Source: Chloranthus sessilifolius
Taxonomy: Eukaryota; Streptophyta; Magnoliopsida; Chloranthales; Chloranthaceae
Length of the DNA: 64,000 bases
Reading direction: 5' to 3'
NCBI GenBank assembly: GCA_021018995.1
Contig: CM037595.1
Coordinates: 78,679,159-78,743,158, forward strand
Below, piece by piece: positions 11,557 through 23,459 of the stretch. The translations under genes were made by a program, and so were the position numbers. The notes below the pieces were generated by a model. The model worked only from the letters and a program-made list of their open reading frames with translations. It did not search any database and was not told the DNA's origin. How positions within the stretch are numbered: position 1 is the stretch's first letter; each line of letters opens with the position of its first letter.

Positions 11557-14176
11557 GTGAGCCCTGTTTTGAGATTTGGAGCACCTATGGCCAAAAGTTC
11601 AAAATTTATTGATACATTGGCGGCTATGTTAAACCCTGCTCATAGTGGCAGCCCTATGGCCACTAGGAAATCCATAAGGATTGTAGAGGCCTCCACATTG
11701 GAGACCTCTGAGGTGCCCTCCCCTGGTGCTAAACCCACAATCTCAAAGGAAAAGAAGAAATTTGCCCCAAAGAAGAGGGCCAGAGAGCACCCACTTACTG
11801 AGGGCCCTGAAAAATCAAAGAAGCAGAAAAAGGGCAAGGTTGTGACCCCTGTAGCCCCTGAGGTTACGAAGGAAGAGAATACTGAATACCTCAAGGTCCC
11901 TTCTAAGTTTGTGTTGGCAATTCCGCTAGAGGCAAAAACTATTTTTGATAAAGCCTACTTTGAGGAGCTACCAGAGACCTCTACCTCCATTGAATATCTG
12001 AGTAAGGCAACTCTGCTGCCACTATTGAGACCCTCAATGCAGCTAGTGTTCCCAAGATTAGTCAGATTGTTTTATCATAATATAAGGTTGAGGACTGGTG
12101 ATGATGGGAACCCAGCACTGCTGGTACTGATTGATAATTTTGAAATACTGTTTAACCAGTCTGACATTGCAAGGGTACTAGGGATACTGGCTGGGTATGA
12201 TCCTAAGTTTGGCTTGGGACCTTCCCTGACTGCCACCATTACAAAGATAGCCAAAGAACTAACTGGAGGAATCATGGCTTTAGGGGACTCAATAAGGAAA
12301 AGAGATCTGCACCCCAACCTCAGATTCATGGATGGGGTGCTGAGGAAAATTGTGTTTTACTCGGTTCATGAGCAAGAGAGGAGGTCCCCCATAGCTGATG
12401 CCCTTCTCTCATTTAACAGAAACCACTACTTAGATGTAGCCAAGTTAGTTTTTGAAGGGATTAAGGACTTGTGTGAGAAAGTGAAGGTAAATAAGAAATC
12501 GCAAGCCCTTCCCTACTGTAGGCTGATTACTGTATTGCTGAAAGATGGGAAATACCCTTTCAAAAGGGAGGAGGAGATAGTGGCCCTTAACCCTAAAAAT
12601 AGTGAAAAGAAACAATGGGGTATCAGTGGCATAATGATGAGAAAGAGGGAGAAGAGGAAGGAATTATTAAGAGAAGCAGCCCCCACCATTCAAGAAGTGG
12701 CTGCTGCTGCTGCTGAGGCAGCAGCCTCTGTTGGGCCAGCCAGGCCACCAACCTCTACACCCATTGCCCCACCACCTCCATCCTCATCCCAGTTCTCACA
12801 ACCCCACACACGGATCCAATACTCATAACCTATGCACCAGAATCCCATACCTTTAACACCCCCTAGCAGTCCATTGAGACTTCCCCACCTATTGTACCTA
12901 TCCCTAGTGAGCCTGTAGACCAATCTATTCCCTTATCTCATGATAGTGAGCCATTTTCAGGAGAGAAATTTTCCACTATGATGCCTACTATCCTAGGAGA
13001 CATCAACATTGAGTATACAACTCTCCTTGACTCACCTCCCCTCCCACACTTTACCCCACCACACTTTACACCACCACAGGCCACTACCTTCACTCATAGA
13101 CCCACATCTCCCTTCCAGTCAGTTTCACCCATCCAACCCATCCCCAATACCATACCAGACCTCTTACTCTAAATCCTACGCCTCTTATTGTCCTTCCAAT
13201 CACAAATGTTAACCAATACCCAAAACCAAATAACCCTTGAAGCCTACCTTCACTCTATTCACTCCACCCTATCAAACCCTACCTCCATCCCCACCATTTT
13301 ACAATACATCCACACAACTCTATCCACTCTACACCAAACTTCCCAACAGTAACCTATTTCCCCATCAATCTGTCATCCTTCAACTACTCCCACACCCATT
13401 GTCCCTATCCTAGAAGCTTCTCCTATTTCCTCTCAAGATGCTTTCACCCAAACTGACCCCAAACCTCAGTCAAATCCTGAACCCACCCTTGACATACATC
13501 CAACTATATCATCCTCCCCACCTTTCCCTACACCCACCCCCTCTACTTTCATGGTTGGGCCTTCCATTACTGATCTGACCTTATTTCTTGATTTTTCTAC
13601 TCCCTCTCCACCCTATCCCACCCTACTCCGAGCCATGCAAACTAATGCCTACATAAAAAGGGATGTAATTCAAGGCATGACTGACTTGAAAGCAGCAATG
13701 TGGCAACTCCTCCTGGATAAAATTCAACTCTTGATGCTTACCCACAAGATTAAGAAAAAGGAAATCAAGGATGGCTGGAGAGAGATTATGGTCCAATACA
13801 ATCAGGAGAAGAAAAGGGTAGAGAGTCAAGAAGATTTTATCAAAGAACTAAAGAAAGACTCTGGCTGACTGAGGAGAGAGATTATGATTACGGGGTGACT
13901 ATTGCAGCCTTAGAGAAAAGGACAAATGCACAAACTGACTGGGAGATGGTTGAAGCTCTTTTTCAAAAACTCAACCCTAATGTACCTCTTCAATAATTCG
14001 GTTCGGATACCATGAGTCTTAGCCTCGCCAAACCTGGACTCAAAATCAAGGACCCTACTCCAAAGCAATCACCCACTTCTAAGAGCAAAAGTACAACCAA
14101 GCCTAGGAAAATCACTTCAAAAAGACCTCTGTCTAAGGCTACTTCTTTAAAGATAGCAAAGGGTAAAGAGATCTAG
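11557..14176 (+). pseudogene. Second ORF of TG1, putative plant transposon protein-like (broken)
   Basis: The first open piece (11557-12828) gives 423 residues: a basic lysine-rich N-terminal part with nuclear-signal-like KKRAREH and KKQKKGK (about residues 65-95), then a globular part (about 140-350). Its wording, PRLVRLFYHNIRLRTGDDGN followed by SDIARVLGI, resembles the plant domain called putative plant transposon protein (Pfam PF20167). An alanine- and proline-rich stretch follows. Downstream coding-like pieces are proline/serine/threonine-rich (about 12980-13550), then charged and coiled-coil-like (13620-13990), then a lysine-rich tail ending near 14176. Function is unknown for the family. 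It sits where pol would be, on the same strand as gag and behind its own promoter. Broken in a few places. Confidence 0.65.
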
Positions 14177-16462
14177 GAATCACCTACTGAACACAAGAAC
14201 TCAGATGATTGATATTTGCATATGTTTTGAGTTAGGAGTAGTGTGTTGTAAATACATTTTCTAATATAATGAACTTTCTTTTTATTACTTCTGTGTACCT
14301 CTTACTTTATTTCATCTTTGTTTGTTTGTTTGTGTGTTTGTTAATGTGTTGTGTCCATTTCTTGATTTTCTCTGCTTTAGTATAGTGTTTTATGTATCTT
14401 TGTTTGTTCACTGCTGCACACCCATTGTCCTTTGAATCAGTGAGGACACTGCTCCTCATAGGTTTGGGAGTGTGGCAGGTTCTGTCAATGAAATAATTAA
14501 CCTAAGTGCAACAGATTCAAGTGAGTAAGACAAAAACAGAACCATGTTCACCTAAGGACCATCAGATAAATGAGAAATTTAAAATTTTGCAAACCTTTAG
14601 GCATTATAAGCTTTTAAATTTTAACTTTTTCATAATGTGAACACTAAGTAAACTCACCTGTATCAGTACTGAGTGAATCATTAAAGAGAGAAAAAGGTAA
14701 GACATACTTAAAAATTCAATGGAAGACCATAACCAGTGAGAGTTAGACCTACAAAAAAAAAATTCCTTCCTTTGAGGAGTGACTGAGGCAATTCTTCTAG
14801 CTCTAAGGACTGGCTGAGGTAATGCCCTCACTAGAAGTTAGGCACCTCTAAGTTGAAACAACTGACAGTACTCATGAAACCTAGGAAAGGATCAAGGCCT
14901 TCTCTTGGACAGTTTGAGCTGAAACAGACCAAATCCTACTCAACTACCCTTGTGCACACACCTGTTGAGCCTTAATTTCTAATTTTTTTCAAAATATACC
15001 TGAGTACTTGCAGCTGAACCTATGGACCTGACTCAAACCTACCCTCACTCTGAGAATTCAAAAGGTAAAGGAGAAGGAGCTGAAGATGGATAAGATAGGG
15101 TCAACATTGGGTGAATGGAGAAAAGATATCTAAAGTTGAGCAGTGTAGCAACTGAGGAAAGAGGTGGCAAGTCACAAACACAAAAAAATATAAAAAAAAT
15201 AAATAATAATAATAATAATAAAAAAGAAAAAAAAAATAGAAAGAGAAATGTAAAAAAAGAAAGAAAAATAATAATGAAGAGGAGGGAGAGAGGAGTCAAG
15301 AGGAACAGTTCATTGGAAAAATCATAATGAAGAGGAGAAGTTGGCCACTTCAAGTCTAAAAAATTTGAAAGAAAATGAAAGGGACTAAACTACAAAGAGG
15401 TAAAGTCATGAATCACCTCCTCCACTTATTGATTTCTCAACTTTGAATCCCTTTTCAACCTTACATTATTTATAACCCAATTCATAAGCCACATTACAAC
15501 CGAGCTAAAGACCTTGTGATCCAAAGTTAATTGAGTTGTCACGAAGAGACAAGGAGTTGTCCAATCTATGGTGAGGACTTGCCAATGATGTCAGGACTTA
15601 GATGCTTTATCTATGCTCATGCTTACAGACCCATTTGGGGGCTGTAACTGTTCTTGAGCTTGAGAGAAAATGAAACCCTCAAGGTCCCTTGTGAGAGTAT
15701 GCCCTGGTGAGCATTGGGTTTGAAGTTGAATGTATTAGGCATGGCCTATAACCTGATTTTTGAATTCATGATGAGCTCAGTGCTGATATACATGTGTTGT
15801 CCCCCTTATTGTGAGCTAATTGGAACTGTTGTGCATTCATGTAGAGTTTGTGATGATTAAATGCCTGTGCTTTTTATATTCAAATTCCTCACATTTTTAT
15901 TGAATCAAAGGTGAAATGATGATCTGTTTCTTGACAGCTGACCTAAGAATGTTGCACCTTCGTTAACTGTTTCATTGAGAAGTTTATGGGTATCTTCACT
16001 GAAAACCCTCAGGAGACTTCACTCCTCCACTAGGGATCACCTAGGGGTTTAAAAGGCTCGGTACATATGCTAAATGTATCCGTGCTCCCTACGAAAGTGG
16101 CATTTTAATTTGTAGAGTAGTTGTTTTAATTTTTCCTTTGCTCAGGGACTAGCAAAGATTAGGTTTAGGGGTGTGTTATTCACTGAAAAGTATCACTTTT
16201 CACCTCTTAACCTAGCCTTTGATGGACCTTGAAGCCCATTAATAATTATTTGTTAAGTATGTTTTACAATTAGTAATAAAATGTACAGCTTAATACAAAA
16301 CCCTAGCTTTTTGACTCAAAGAGAGAGAATACAAGAAGAGATGACAGTTGAGCAAAAGTCTAATGGAACACCTTGGTAGTGCTCACCATGGTGCCTCACT
16401 GTTACTGATCATCATTGACCTAAAGTCGAGCAGATGACTGAAGTTAGCTGAGAAGGAAGGAT
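14177..16462 (+). other. 3' noncoding region of TG1
   Basis: About 2.3 kb without a supported gene. 14405-14490 has the 'TCAGTGAGGACACTG ... GTTTGGGAGTGTGG' style of wording common after the last ORF of Athila-like elements. 15180-15260 is an A-rich simple stretch containing (AAT)n. GAGAAGGAAGGA at about 16451-16462 is a candidate purine tract directly before the right LTR copy. Confidence 0.55.
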
Positions 16463-17792
16463 GCTACTATTTTAATGCTTAATCAAATCTATAGATCTTA
16501 TAATTTCTTTAGATGTCTATAGGATCTATGTATTTGGGACTAGCCCATTTAGTTTTTAGTAGGTCTATTATTTACCATCTGATTTCTCTTGGTTTGATAG
16601 ACACATGGAAAGCAATGCTGGATCTATAGTGAGATCCAAGGAGCTCGGAGGCCTGCAGACCATGGTGGTTGCAACAGTTTTCATGTTCTTTCTCAGGCCT
16701 CTGTGAGATGGAAAGACCAATGGGATACCCTATGACCATTCAAGTGGATAGAGTATAACCCTAAGGTTGTGTCCATCCACATGTTTGAGAAGGATTCTGC
16801 TCCCCTACACATGAGCTTCTAGAGCCTTGTGAGGAGGTTTGCACAGTAACTGGCTCCCCTCTGTTCTACCTAATCGATATCAGGTGTTAGATCTGATCTC
16901 TTATAGTAATTACAGCATGGGGCTGAGTCATTACAGGCTGTTTATAGCAATGACCAGCTGAGCTAAAGGCCTTACTCAACCTGTTACATGATCCTTTTTA
17001 CGGGCACTAGTAAGCAGTAAGCCTTAGCAAAGCACTTAGGATCTTATGGGTTGGAATACCTATGGATGTCAGCCAAGTCTGTGCCCAAATCTGGTGAGAT
17101 TGTAGCACTGGCATTACATAGTGCTTTAATAGTATTTATGGCTAGAGCTGGTCCAGTGGCCTTGGAAATGATCAGTCCACTCTTCTGGATTAGACTAGCA
17201 AAATTCTGGTTTAACTAATAGGATTTGACAGACTCTATCAGATATCCTGTGACCATTATAGTGGACAGAGTATAGCCCTAAGAGTGTCCCAAATGGTATG
17301 GGTTAAACTGGGAGCTTTTACCTTGTTGAGGCTATTAATAGCATCTCAGCAAGGAGCACTGCAGAGACAGACTATATCTGAGTTACATTACTGTATCATT
17401 AGCTCTAGCTCAACCTGCTTACTTCTCATATTTTTTATATTTTATTTTAGCACACATTACTACCATCTTCTTCTTAACCCTTTCTTTAGGATAGGGCTAC
17501 ATTTTATTTCTTTGTTTTTAGGATTAATTTAATATAGTCGTGGCACCCAACTCCCTTTCTTTAGGATTGTCAGATCTGGAGGCCTACTCTTATAGCCCAT
17601 TTTGGGTTCAAGATCAATTTCTCTGTGGGACAAACTCTTACTTATCAAAACTTGCTACAATAGACCCTGTATCTTGCAGGACTATGTGTATTTTAGACTT
17701 GTTGTGCTGACCCATCTCCAATTCCCCACTCTTGATTTATTCTCTCTACTGTTCTTAATAAAATAGCAGTAAGAGTCTCGAAAAAAACTACA
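16463..17792 (+). repeat. Right LTR copy of TG1
   Basis: Collinear with about 7275-8618 and roughly 94% identical by eye over its first 400 bases. It ends ...CTACA at 17792, and T2 integrase sequence begins within a few bases. The promoter-bearing left third of the 5' copy has no counterpart here. The expected target duplication is absent when the flanks of the two copies are compared. Confidence 0.75.
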
Positions 17793-18760
17793 AACTTGGT
17801 AGTCATTCGAGCCAGTCTTCTCTATTGCTTGTTTCTACTGTGTGTTTCAGAATTCAAATCAGCATTTTGTTTGTATCTTCTGCTTGTCCATTTCCTTGAG
17901 GGTAGGACAGTGATGAGTGATGTAGATCGATGCCGAACTTCTTACATAACTTCTATCTTTTCTGTGATGAGCTGTGGTCTGTTGTCGGTGACGAACGTCC
18001 TGGGTATTCCAAACCTGGTGATGATATTTCGAATAATAAACCTTACGAGTGTTGAAGCGGTGATTCTGACGTAGGATTTAGCCGCTGCCCATTTGGTGTA
18101 GTATTCAGTTGCCGTAAGTATGAACACATGCTTGTGAGTGTTCCCAACCGTGTCTGTGAAATGTACGATGACATCGAAGGCCCACATAAAAAATGGCCAC
18201 GACGAGGTCATAGTGTTCAATGCAACTAATGGAGCTTTGATAAGTGCAGCATGTTCTTGACAGTGCTTATAGAGTTGGACGTAGAGGTGACAATCTCTTA
18301 TCATTGTCGGCCAGAAGTAGCCTTGTCGTGTGATTTGATCAGCGAGTCTCTGTCTATCGGTGTGGGCATCGCAGGCACTGGTGTGTACTTTTCGGATGAT
18401 GTATTTCTCTTTGGCGATCGTGACGCATCATAGCAGTACTCCTTTGGTGATGGCTTTTTTATATAGTATTTCGCCGAGTATGTAGAATCAGGCGCATCGG
18501 TTTCTTATAGTCTTCCGTTCAATTTTCATGGTATATGGAGGGACGTGTTGATGCTTTAAGAAGTTCCAGATGCCAAAATACCATGGCTGTCCATTGTCGG
18601 TTGGTAATTTTTCAAATCTAAACATAGTGACTTTGATTTCTGACTTGACGTGCTTTTCTGGAGTGATTGCTTCTTTTGGTCCTACGCCGGTGGGGAGGAT
18701 TGGTAGTTCTCTCTTGACGGTCCATGCTACCTCGTGAGTAGGTACTGTCACCTTTTCGAT
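17793..18760 (-). pseudogene. T2 integrase (broken, partial)
   Basis: Integrase joins element cDNA to the host chromosome. The piece shows the zinc-binding tail (CQEHAALIKAP), the first catalytic aspartate context MWAFDVIVHFTD and the second one FVTDN, all collinear with T5 at 52900-53820. Upstream the N-terminal wording MTVPTHEVAWTVKRELPILP links it to the second RNase H. The far end is replaced by TG1. Fossil. Confidence 0.8.
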
Positions 18761-18849
18761 GAAGAAGGTCTTGGTATTTTTTCTAATGGGTATTTAAATG
18801 ACAGAGGCTAGCGTGGCAAGGGAGTCTGCGAGCTTGTTTTCTAATCTAG

Positions 18850-19350
18850 GGATGTGCGTGAAAGAGATTCTTTCAAAATTCTTTACTAAATATTGAGCGG
18901 TTTCTAGGTATGCCATTAGTCTCCTTTCCATAGTTTTCCATTCTCCTATAACTTGCAAGATTACTAACTTGGAATCACCGATGGCTTTTAATTGTTTAAA
19001 GCATAATTGTAGTGTTGCTCATAGTCCAGCTATGAAAGCTTCATATTCTGCAACATTATCAGTGACAGGGAAATCTAGTTGAAAAGCCTTAGGTATGACG
19101 ACTCCTTCCAGGCTTAGGAGGATTATCCCGATGCCTTTTCCTTTTTGATTTAGAGTACCGTCAAAGTAAAGGGTCCATGACATCTTATTGGGCTCTTCGT
19201 TATGAATTGTGAGTAAATCTTCATCGAAAAAATCTGCGTATATGGGCTCATCACTTGGGAGTGAAAGATCTGCGAGGTAATTGGCAATTGCTTGTCCTTT
19301 GATCGACTTCTGTGTGACGTAAGTGATATCGAATTCTTGCAATAGCATAT
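18850..19350 (-). pseudogene. T2 archaeal-type RNase H (second RNase H)
   Basis: The second RNase H is an extra nuclease domain gained by the Tat lineage, between the ordinary RNase H and integrase. Visible marks are SWTLYFDGTLNQKGKGIGII, with the catalytic aspartate in YFDG, and DNVAEYEAFIAGL, with the glutamate. This matches T5 at 53900-54365. Fossil. Confidence 0.85.
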
Positions 19351-19499
19351 GCCAGAGAGCGATCTTTCCTGACGTTGTGGGCTTTTCGAATAGTACTTCA
19401 GAGGATTCATTCGGGCTAGTGCTAGTATCTTATGTGCTTCGAAGTAGGGCTGTAATTTGGTTGAGGCCCACACCAATGTGAGGCAGGTCTTCTCCATCG

Positions 19500-20600
19500 A
19501 AGTTTTTTTTCGTTCATACTCGACCATCGTCCTATTAAGGTATTAGATAGCCTTCCCTCTCTTGCTTTCTTCTTCATATTATCCTAGAATTACTCCCATT
19601 GCTTTATCGTTTGCTGAGAGGTAGAGGATTAGAGGTCTTTCCGAAACTGGTGGCGATAGTATTGGCGGGTTAAGGAGGTACCTTTTAATATTGTCGAAGG
19701 CTTACTGACACTGGTCATCCCATTTGTACTCAGTTCCTCCTTTAAGTAGTCTATAGAAAGGATCGCATCTGTCTGAATGTTGGGAGATAAATCTCTTGAT
19801 GAATTGCAATCTTCCTATTAGGCCTCGTAATTCTTTGATATTACTGGGAGGTGGCATCTCAAGGATAGCTCTGACTTTAGTGGGGTCTACTTCAATCCCT
19901 CGCTTGCTGATTATGAAACTGAGTAATTTTTCGGAAGTGACTCCGAAGACACATTTCTTTGGGTTCATTTTTAGATGATATTTCTTAGCTCTTTGTAGTA
20001 CCAGGAGAAGTGCTTCAACATGTCCTACTCGCATTTGGGACTTTATTAATATGTCATCGATATAGACTTCTACACATTTATGCATCATGTCATGAATAAT
20101 AGCCGTCATGGCATGTTGATATATGACTCCTGCATTCTTGAGCCCAAAAGGCATGACGACATAACAGTAAGTTCCCCATGGTGTGGTGAAATAAGTATTC
20201 TCTTATTCAGACTCTGCTAATTTGATTTGATTATACCCAGAGAAACCGTCCATAAAGGATAGCATCTCATGTCCAGCGGTGTTGTCGACTAGAGTGTCAA
20301 TGTGTGGAAGTGGGAAGTCGTCTTTTGGGCATGCCTGATTGAGGTTTTGAAAGTCAATGCAAACCCGTACTCTGTCATCTTTCTTAGCGACAGGTACTAT
20401 GTTGGCGACCCATTTGGGATAGAGGACGACTCGAATGAACTTGGCTTTGTGCAACTTCCTCTTTAACTTGAAGGGCGGTTTGCGGGTGCATCCTACGGAG
20501 TTTCTACTTAACAGGTTTTGAATCGAGTTCCAAGACAAGACAGTGTTCTACTAAGCTTGGGTCTAAACCAGGCATATCTTCATAGGACCACGCAAGGGAG
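19500..20600 (-). pseudogene. T2 reverse transcriptase and RNase H (broken)
   Basis: RT copies the element RNA to DNA. The N-terminal RT block shows YPKWVANIVPVAKKDDRVRV, CIDFQNLNQACPKDDFPLPH and LSFMDGFSGYNQI. The active site is YIDDILIKS. The connection domain shows MNPKKCVFGV and GLIGRLQFIKRFISQHSD, and the first RNase H follows. All are standard Ty3/gypsy RT motifs. Collinear with T5 at 54600-55740. Several breaks. Confidence 0.88.
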
Positions 20601-22200
20601 TCGAGGTATTCTTGTCGGACTTATACGATTTGTTGGCATTCCTTAGAGTTGAGCGTTGCACTAATTAGTAGTTTCTTGGGTTTCTCTTCAGTGCCGAAGT
20701 TGATTTCTTCTGTAGGTTCCGCGGCAGCTTGGGTTTGCTGGTCGAAATGCTTGATGACTAGTTGGAAGTCCTACGCCTCCTCGGGGACTGGTGCTTCTTC
20801 TTCATTTTCGGTAAGCTCATATACTGCAAAATTGCTACACTGGAGATTTGATTTTGCCAAAGGTAACTGTTCATCGGTATAATTTATGACTGAGAGATCT
20901 TTCATAAGGTGAAGGTCAAGGCTATTGATCCTTTTCTCAAAGTCGTGAAGTATCTCGTCTGGTATGATCACTGGCTTGTTGTTTAGCCTGGACGCCTTGC
21001 GTCTTCATACGAGAGATGGGATAGTAGTCTTAGGAGAAAAGTCTCCTTGTTGGCCGCAAAATTGGTTCGGGGGTAAAGGATGGTTCTCTTTCTTTTCTGA
21101 GGTTTTATGATTTTTTTGGATTTTATATTTATGAATTTTTAGGATTTTCTACCTTTTCTATTTTTTTGATTTTCGATAGTAGATATGGTACATGGTCGGT
21201 TGCTTCAAGAGGCGCTTGGAGAGTTGCTTCCTCTAACTGAGGGGGCGAGACGGCTGCCGGAGTCGTTCGGGTGATTCTTCGGGATATGTGGACTTGTCCT
21301 GAATTTGACATTTTTTTTATAGAGTCTTCAGCTAATGAGACCTTTTGAATAAGTGACGCGGGTGACAATTGTACTAACGTTTGGATTTCCTGTCACATTG
21401 ATTGTCTCATTTTCGAAGAAGCTCCGGAGATCGTAATTGATCAAACTATCATCCTCTGGGTTATAATATGGTTGTTCTTCCTGCCGAGAATGACCTCTTA
21501 AGGGATCCTCAGAAGTAGCAAGCTCTTTCCCTTGAACTTCATAGTATGTTAGGATAAGCACGCATGCTCGGCAGCGAGGCTGATAATGGTGAGAAATGCA
21601 GAGAGATCCCCAAGGGCATTTCCATCCTTTCGAGTTAGAGTCGAGGCCAGCATCGAACTCATCTTCTTGATCTGACAGCGCTTGAAGTCCTTGGTTGGCA
21701 TGCTCTGCTAACTCGAGTGCAGGAAGGTCTATCCAATAGTCATTGTCATCACTCGGAGGGGGTTGTCACTCTTTCTCGAGAGATTTCTAGAATATTTGGA
21801 GTTGTAGCGTGTTTAGGGATGGAGGAGCATCTAGTTCGAATTCCTCTTCAAACTCAATGGGAGTGATGTGATTATCTTCTTTGGGGTCGACCAGATGGCC
21901 ATCGGGATTTTCCTCTTCTTGTGTCAGTAGCCGAGTTGGTAGGTCATTACTTATTTCTATTATTACGAGGTCAGAATCATTTGATCCTACTATCGCTGAG
22001 TGTCAGATCCAACTAGCAAAGCGTTCTAATATACTAGTGCATGCCCTATAGCGAGGTTGGTATGGGTGAACGATACAAGGGGAGTCCCACGGGCATTACC
22101 ATCCCCCAAGGCCGAGGCCAAGGCGGATGTTATGCGAGTTTAGATTTTCTTGTAGGGTGTTATCTTCTTCCCATGTTGAGTGTAAGTGCTCTTTACTATC
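20600..22200 (-). pseudogene. T2 linker between G-patch and RT (broken)
   Basis: This is the acidic linker found in Tat polyproteins ahead of RT. It includes a block rich in D and E (about 20770-20970, MIIPDEILHDFEKRINSLDL) and serine/proline-rich pieces around 21130-21560. It has no recognised fold. T5 has the same blocks at 55770-57450. Fossil. Confidence 0.65.
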
Positions 22201-22722
22201 TTACAAGGTAGCTATGTGAAAATCTTCATCGTTGATGGATTCCCCATCTCCTACTCGTGGCTCGAGTTCTAGAGGTTCTTCCTTTCTCTCTTTTATAAAC
22301 TCCTTAGCGCCGAACAAGGGTTTGACTCTCTCAAGCGGTTTATCAATATTGTCGTTCAGATTGGTTAAATCGTTGAATGCTTTAGCTATTCGTTTCATTT
22401 TCATGTCTTGGAATTTAGTGAAGGACACTTCCTTCTGTCTCGGTACATCTGATTTCTCAGTGGTCCCATAGACGAAGTGGTCATATAGAGACCATTTCGG
22501 TGAGGTAGGGAACAAGTCAGCTTGCGGGTCGTCTGATTGGTAACCTAACCCTATGTGCTTGTGTATTTTTGTTGTGACAGTGGGTCCAACGCGACCTTGC
22601 TTGTTTTTACCAAGTCCGGTGTGGGGGATGTACCCGAGCTGATATATAAGGTCCCACCCTTTTATCGCAGTTGGGTTGATGTCGTAGAGTTTGGCAAGGC
22701 CTGGGCCAACCTCTCTTCTCAT
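22201..22722 (-). pseudogene. T2 G-patch-like domain downstream of protease
   Basis: The piece starts MRREVGPGLAKLYDINPTAI and contains LIYQLGYIPHTGLGKNKQGR. This fits the glycine-rich G-patch pattern (hydrophobic, G, GLGK, QG), an RNA/protein-binding module best known from RNA-processing factors and from the protease C-terminus of betaretroviruses. A charged tail follows. T5 has the same piece at 57556-58215. The domain is recognised from its motif only. Confidence 0.7.
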
Positions 22723-22739
22723 TAATTTTTGTTAACGCG

Positions 22740-23400
22740 TTGGGGGAGAACTAGGACGAGTAGGGGGACAGACTTCTGCAACTGTTGTCTCATCAGGGAT
22801 TCGGGCCTTCTGAATGTGGCCTGTGTTCAATATGGAATCATGGGCTGTTGGAATACTCGTAGCGTAATCAGTGTCCATCTCCTAGAGGGGTGCATTAGCA
22901 TATATACGAATCATGGAGTCCTCGTACGAGAATTTGACGCATTGATGGTATGTGGATGCGATAGCTTTCATTGACTTTAACCATTTTCTTCCTAAGATAA
23001 GATTGTATGTACTAGTGGAATCATAAATATGGAAAGTGATGTCTTTCGTTACAGGTCCGAGGCGAACCTATAGTTTGATAGTTCCTTTGACAAAATGACA
23101 CGAGCCGTCATAAGCTATGAGTGATAGTGCCGAGGGTCTGACATCCTGCTCCATGTATTTGAGTGTCTTCAATGTGGTGATAGGGTAGATATTAAGTCCT
23201 GCTCCTGTATTGACCAATGAATGGGGTACGGAGAACCCTCTAGTTATGACTGTAAGGTATATGAGAGTTGTACTTTCGCGGCGGGACTCTTTAGGCATGT
23301 CTGCGTCCGTGAAAGTGAGTGCCGAAGGTTGTGCCATGACCGAGGCAAGTTGATGAAGTTCATTGAAGGTTCTGTCCTCATCCACTTATGTGTCCTCAAG
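22740..23400 (-). pseudogene. T2 aspartic protease (broken)
   Basis: The protease cuts the gag-pol polyprotein. The piece around 23068-23385 carries the active-site region SLVNTGAGLNIYPITTLK (D-T/S-G type pocket of the retropepsin family) and the following SALSLIAYDGS strand. The C-terminal half reaches the G-patch region. Matches T5 at 57990-58596. Fossil. Confidence 0.75.
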
Positions 23401-23459
23401 TGTCCTTATCAATAATCGGTGATGATCAGGCAATTTCTTGATGAGTTCTAGTATAGATA

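Larger units (their letters stand above)
6505..17792 (+). mobile_element. TG1: Athila-like element with gag and an extra ORF, no pol
   Basis: Parts in order are LTR, PBS, leader, gag, internal promoter, a second long ORF, a 3' noncoding region and a second LTR copy. No protease, RT, RNase H or integrase is visible between gag and the right LTR, so it would have depended on enzymes supplied by another element. This is the layout called TR-GAG or LARD in plants. The LTR copies differ by roughly 6% by eye over 400 bases, which suggests a few million years at usual plant rates. Left and right flanks do not match: T1 LTR on the left, T2 integrase on the right, and no target duplication. The element is broken in several places. 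Confidence 0.75.

Noticed and set aside
15115-15327. Lysine/asparagine-rich ORF
   Set aside because: A-rich simple sequence in the TG1 3' region, with no conservation or start context.
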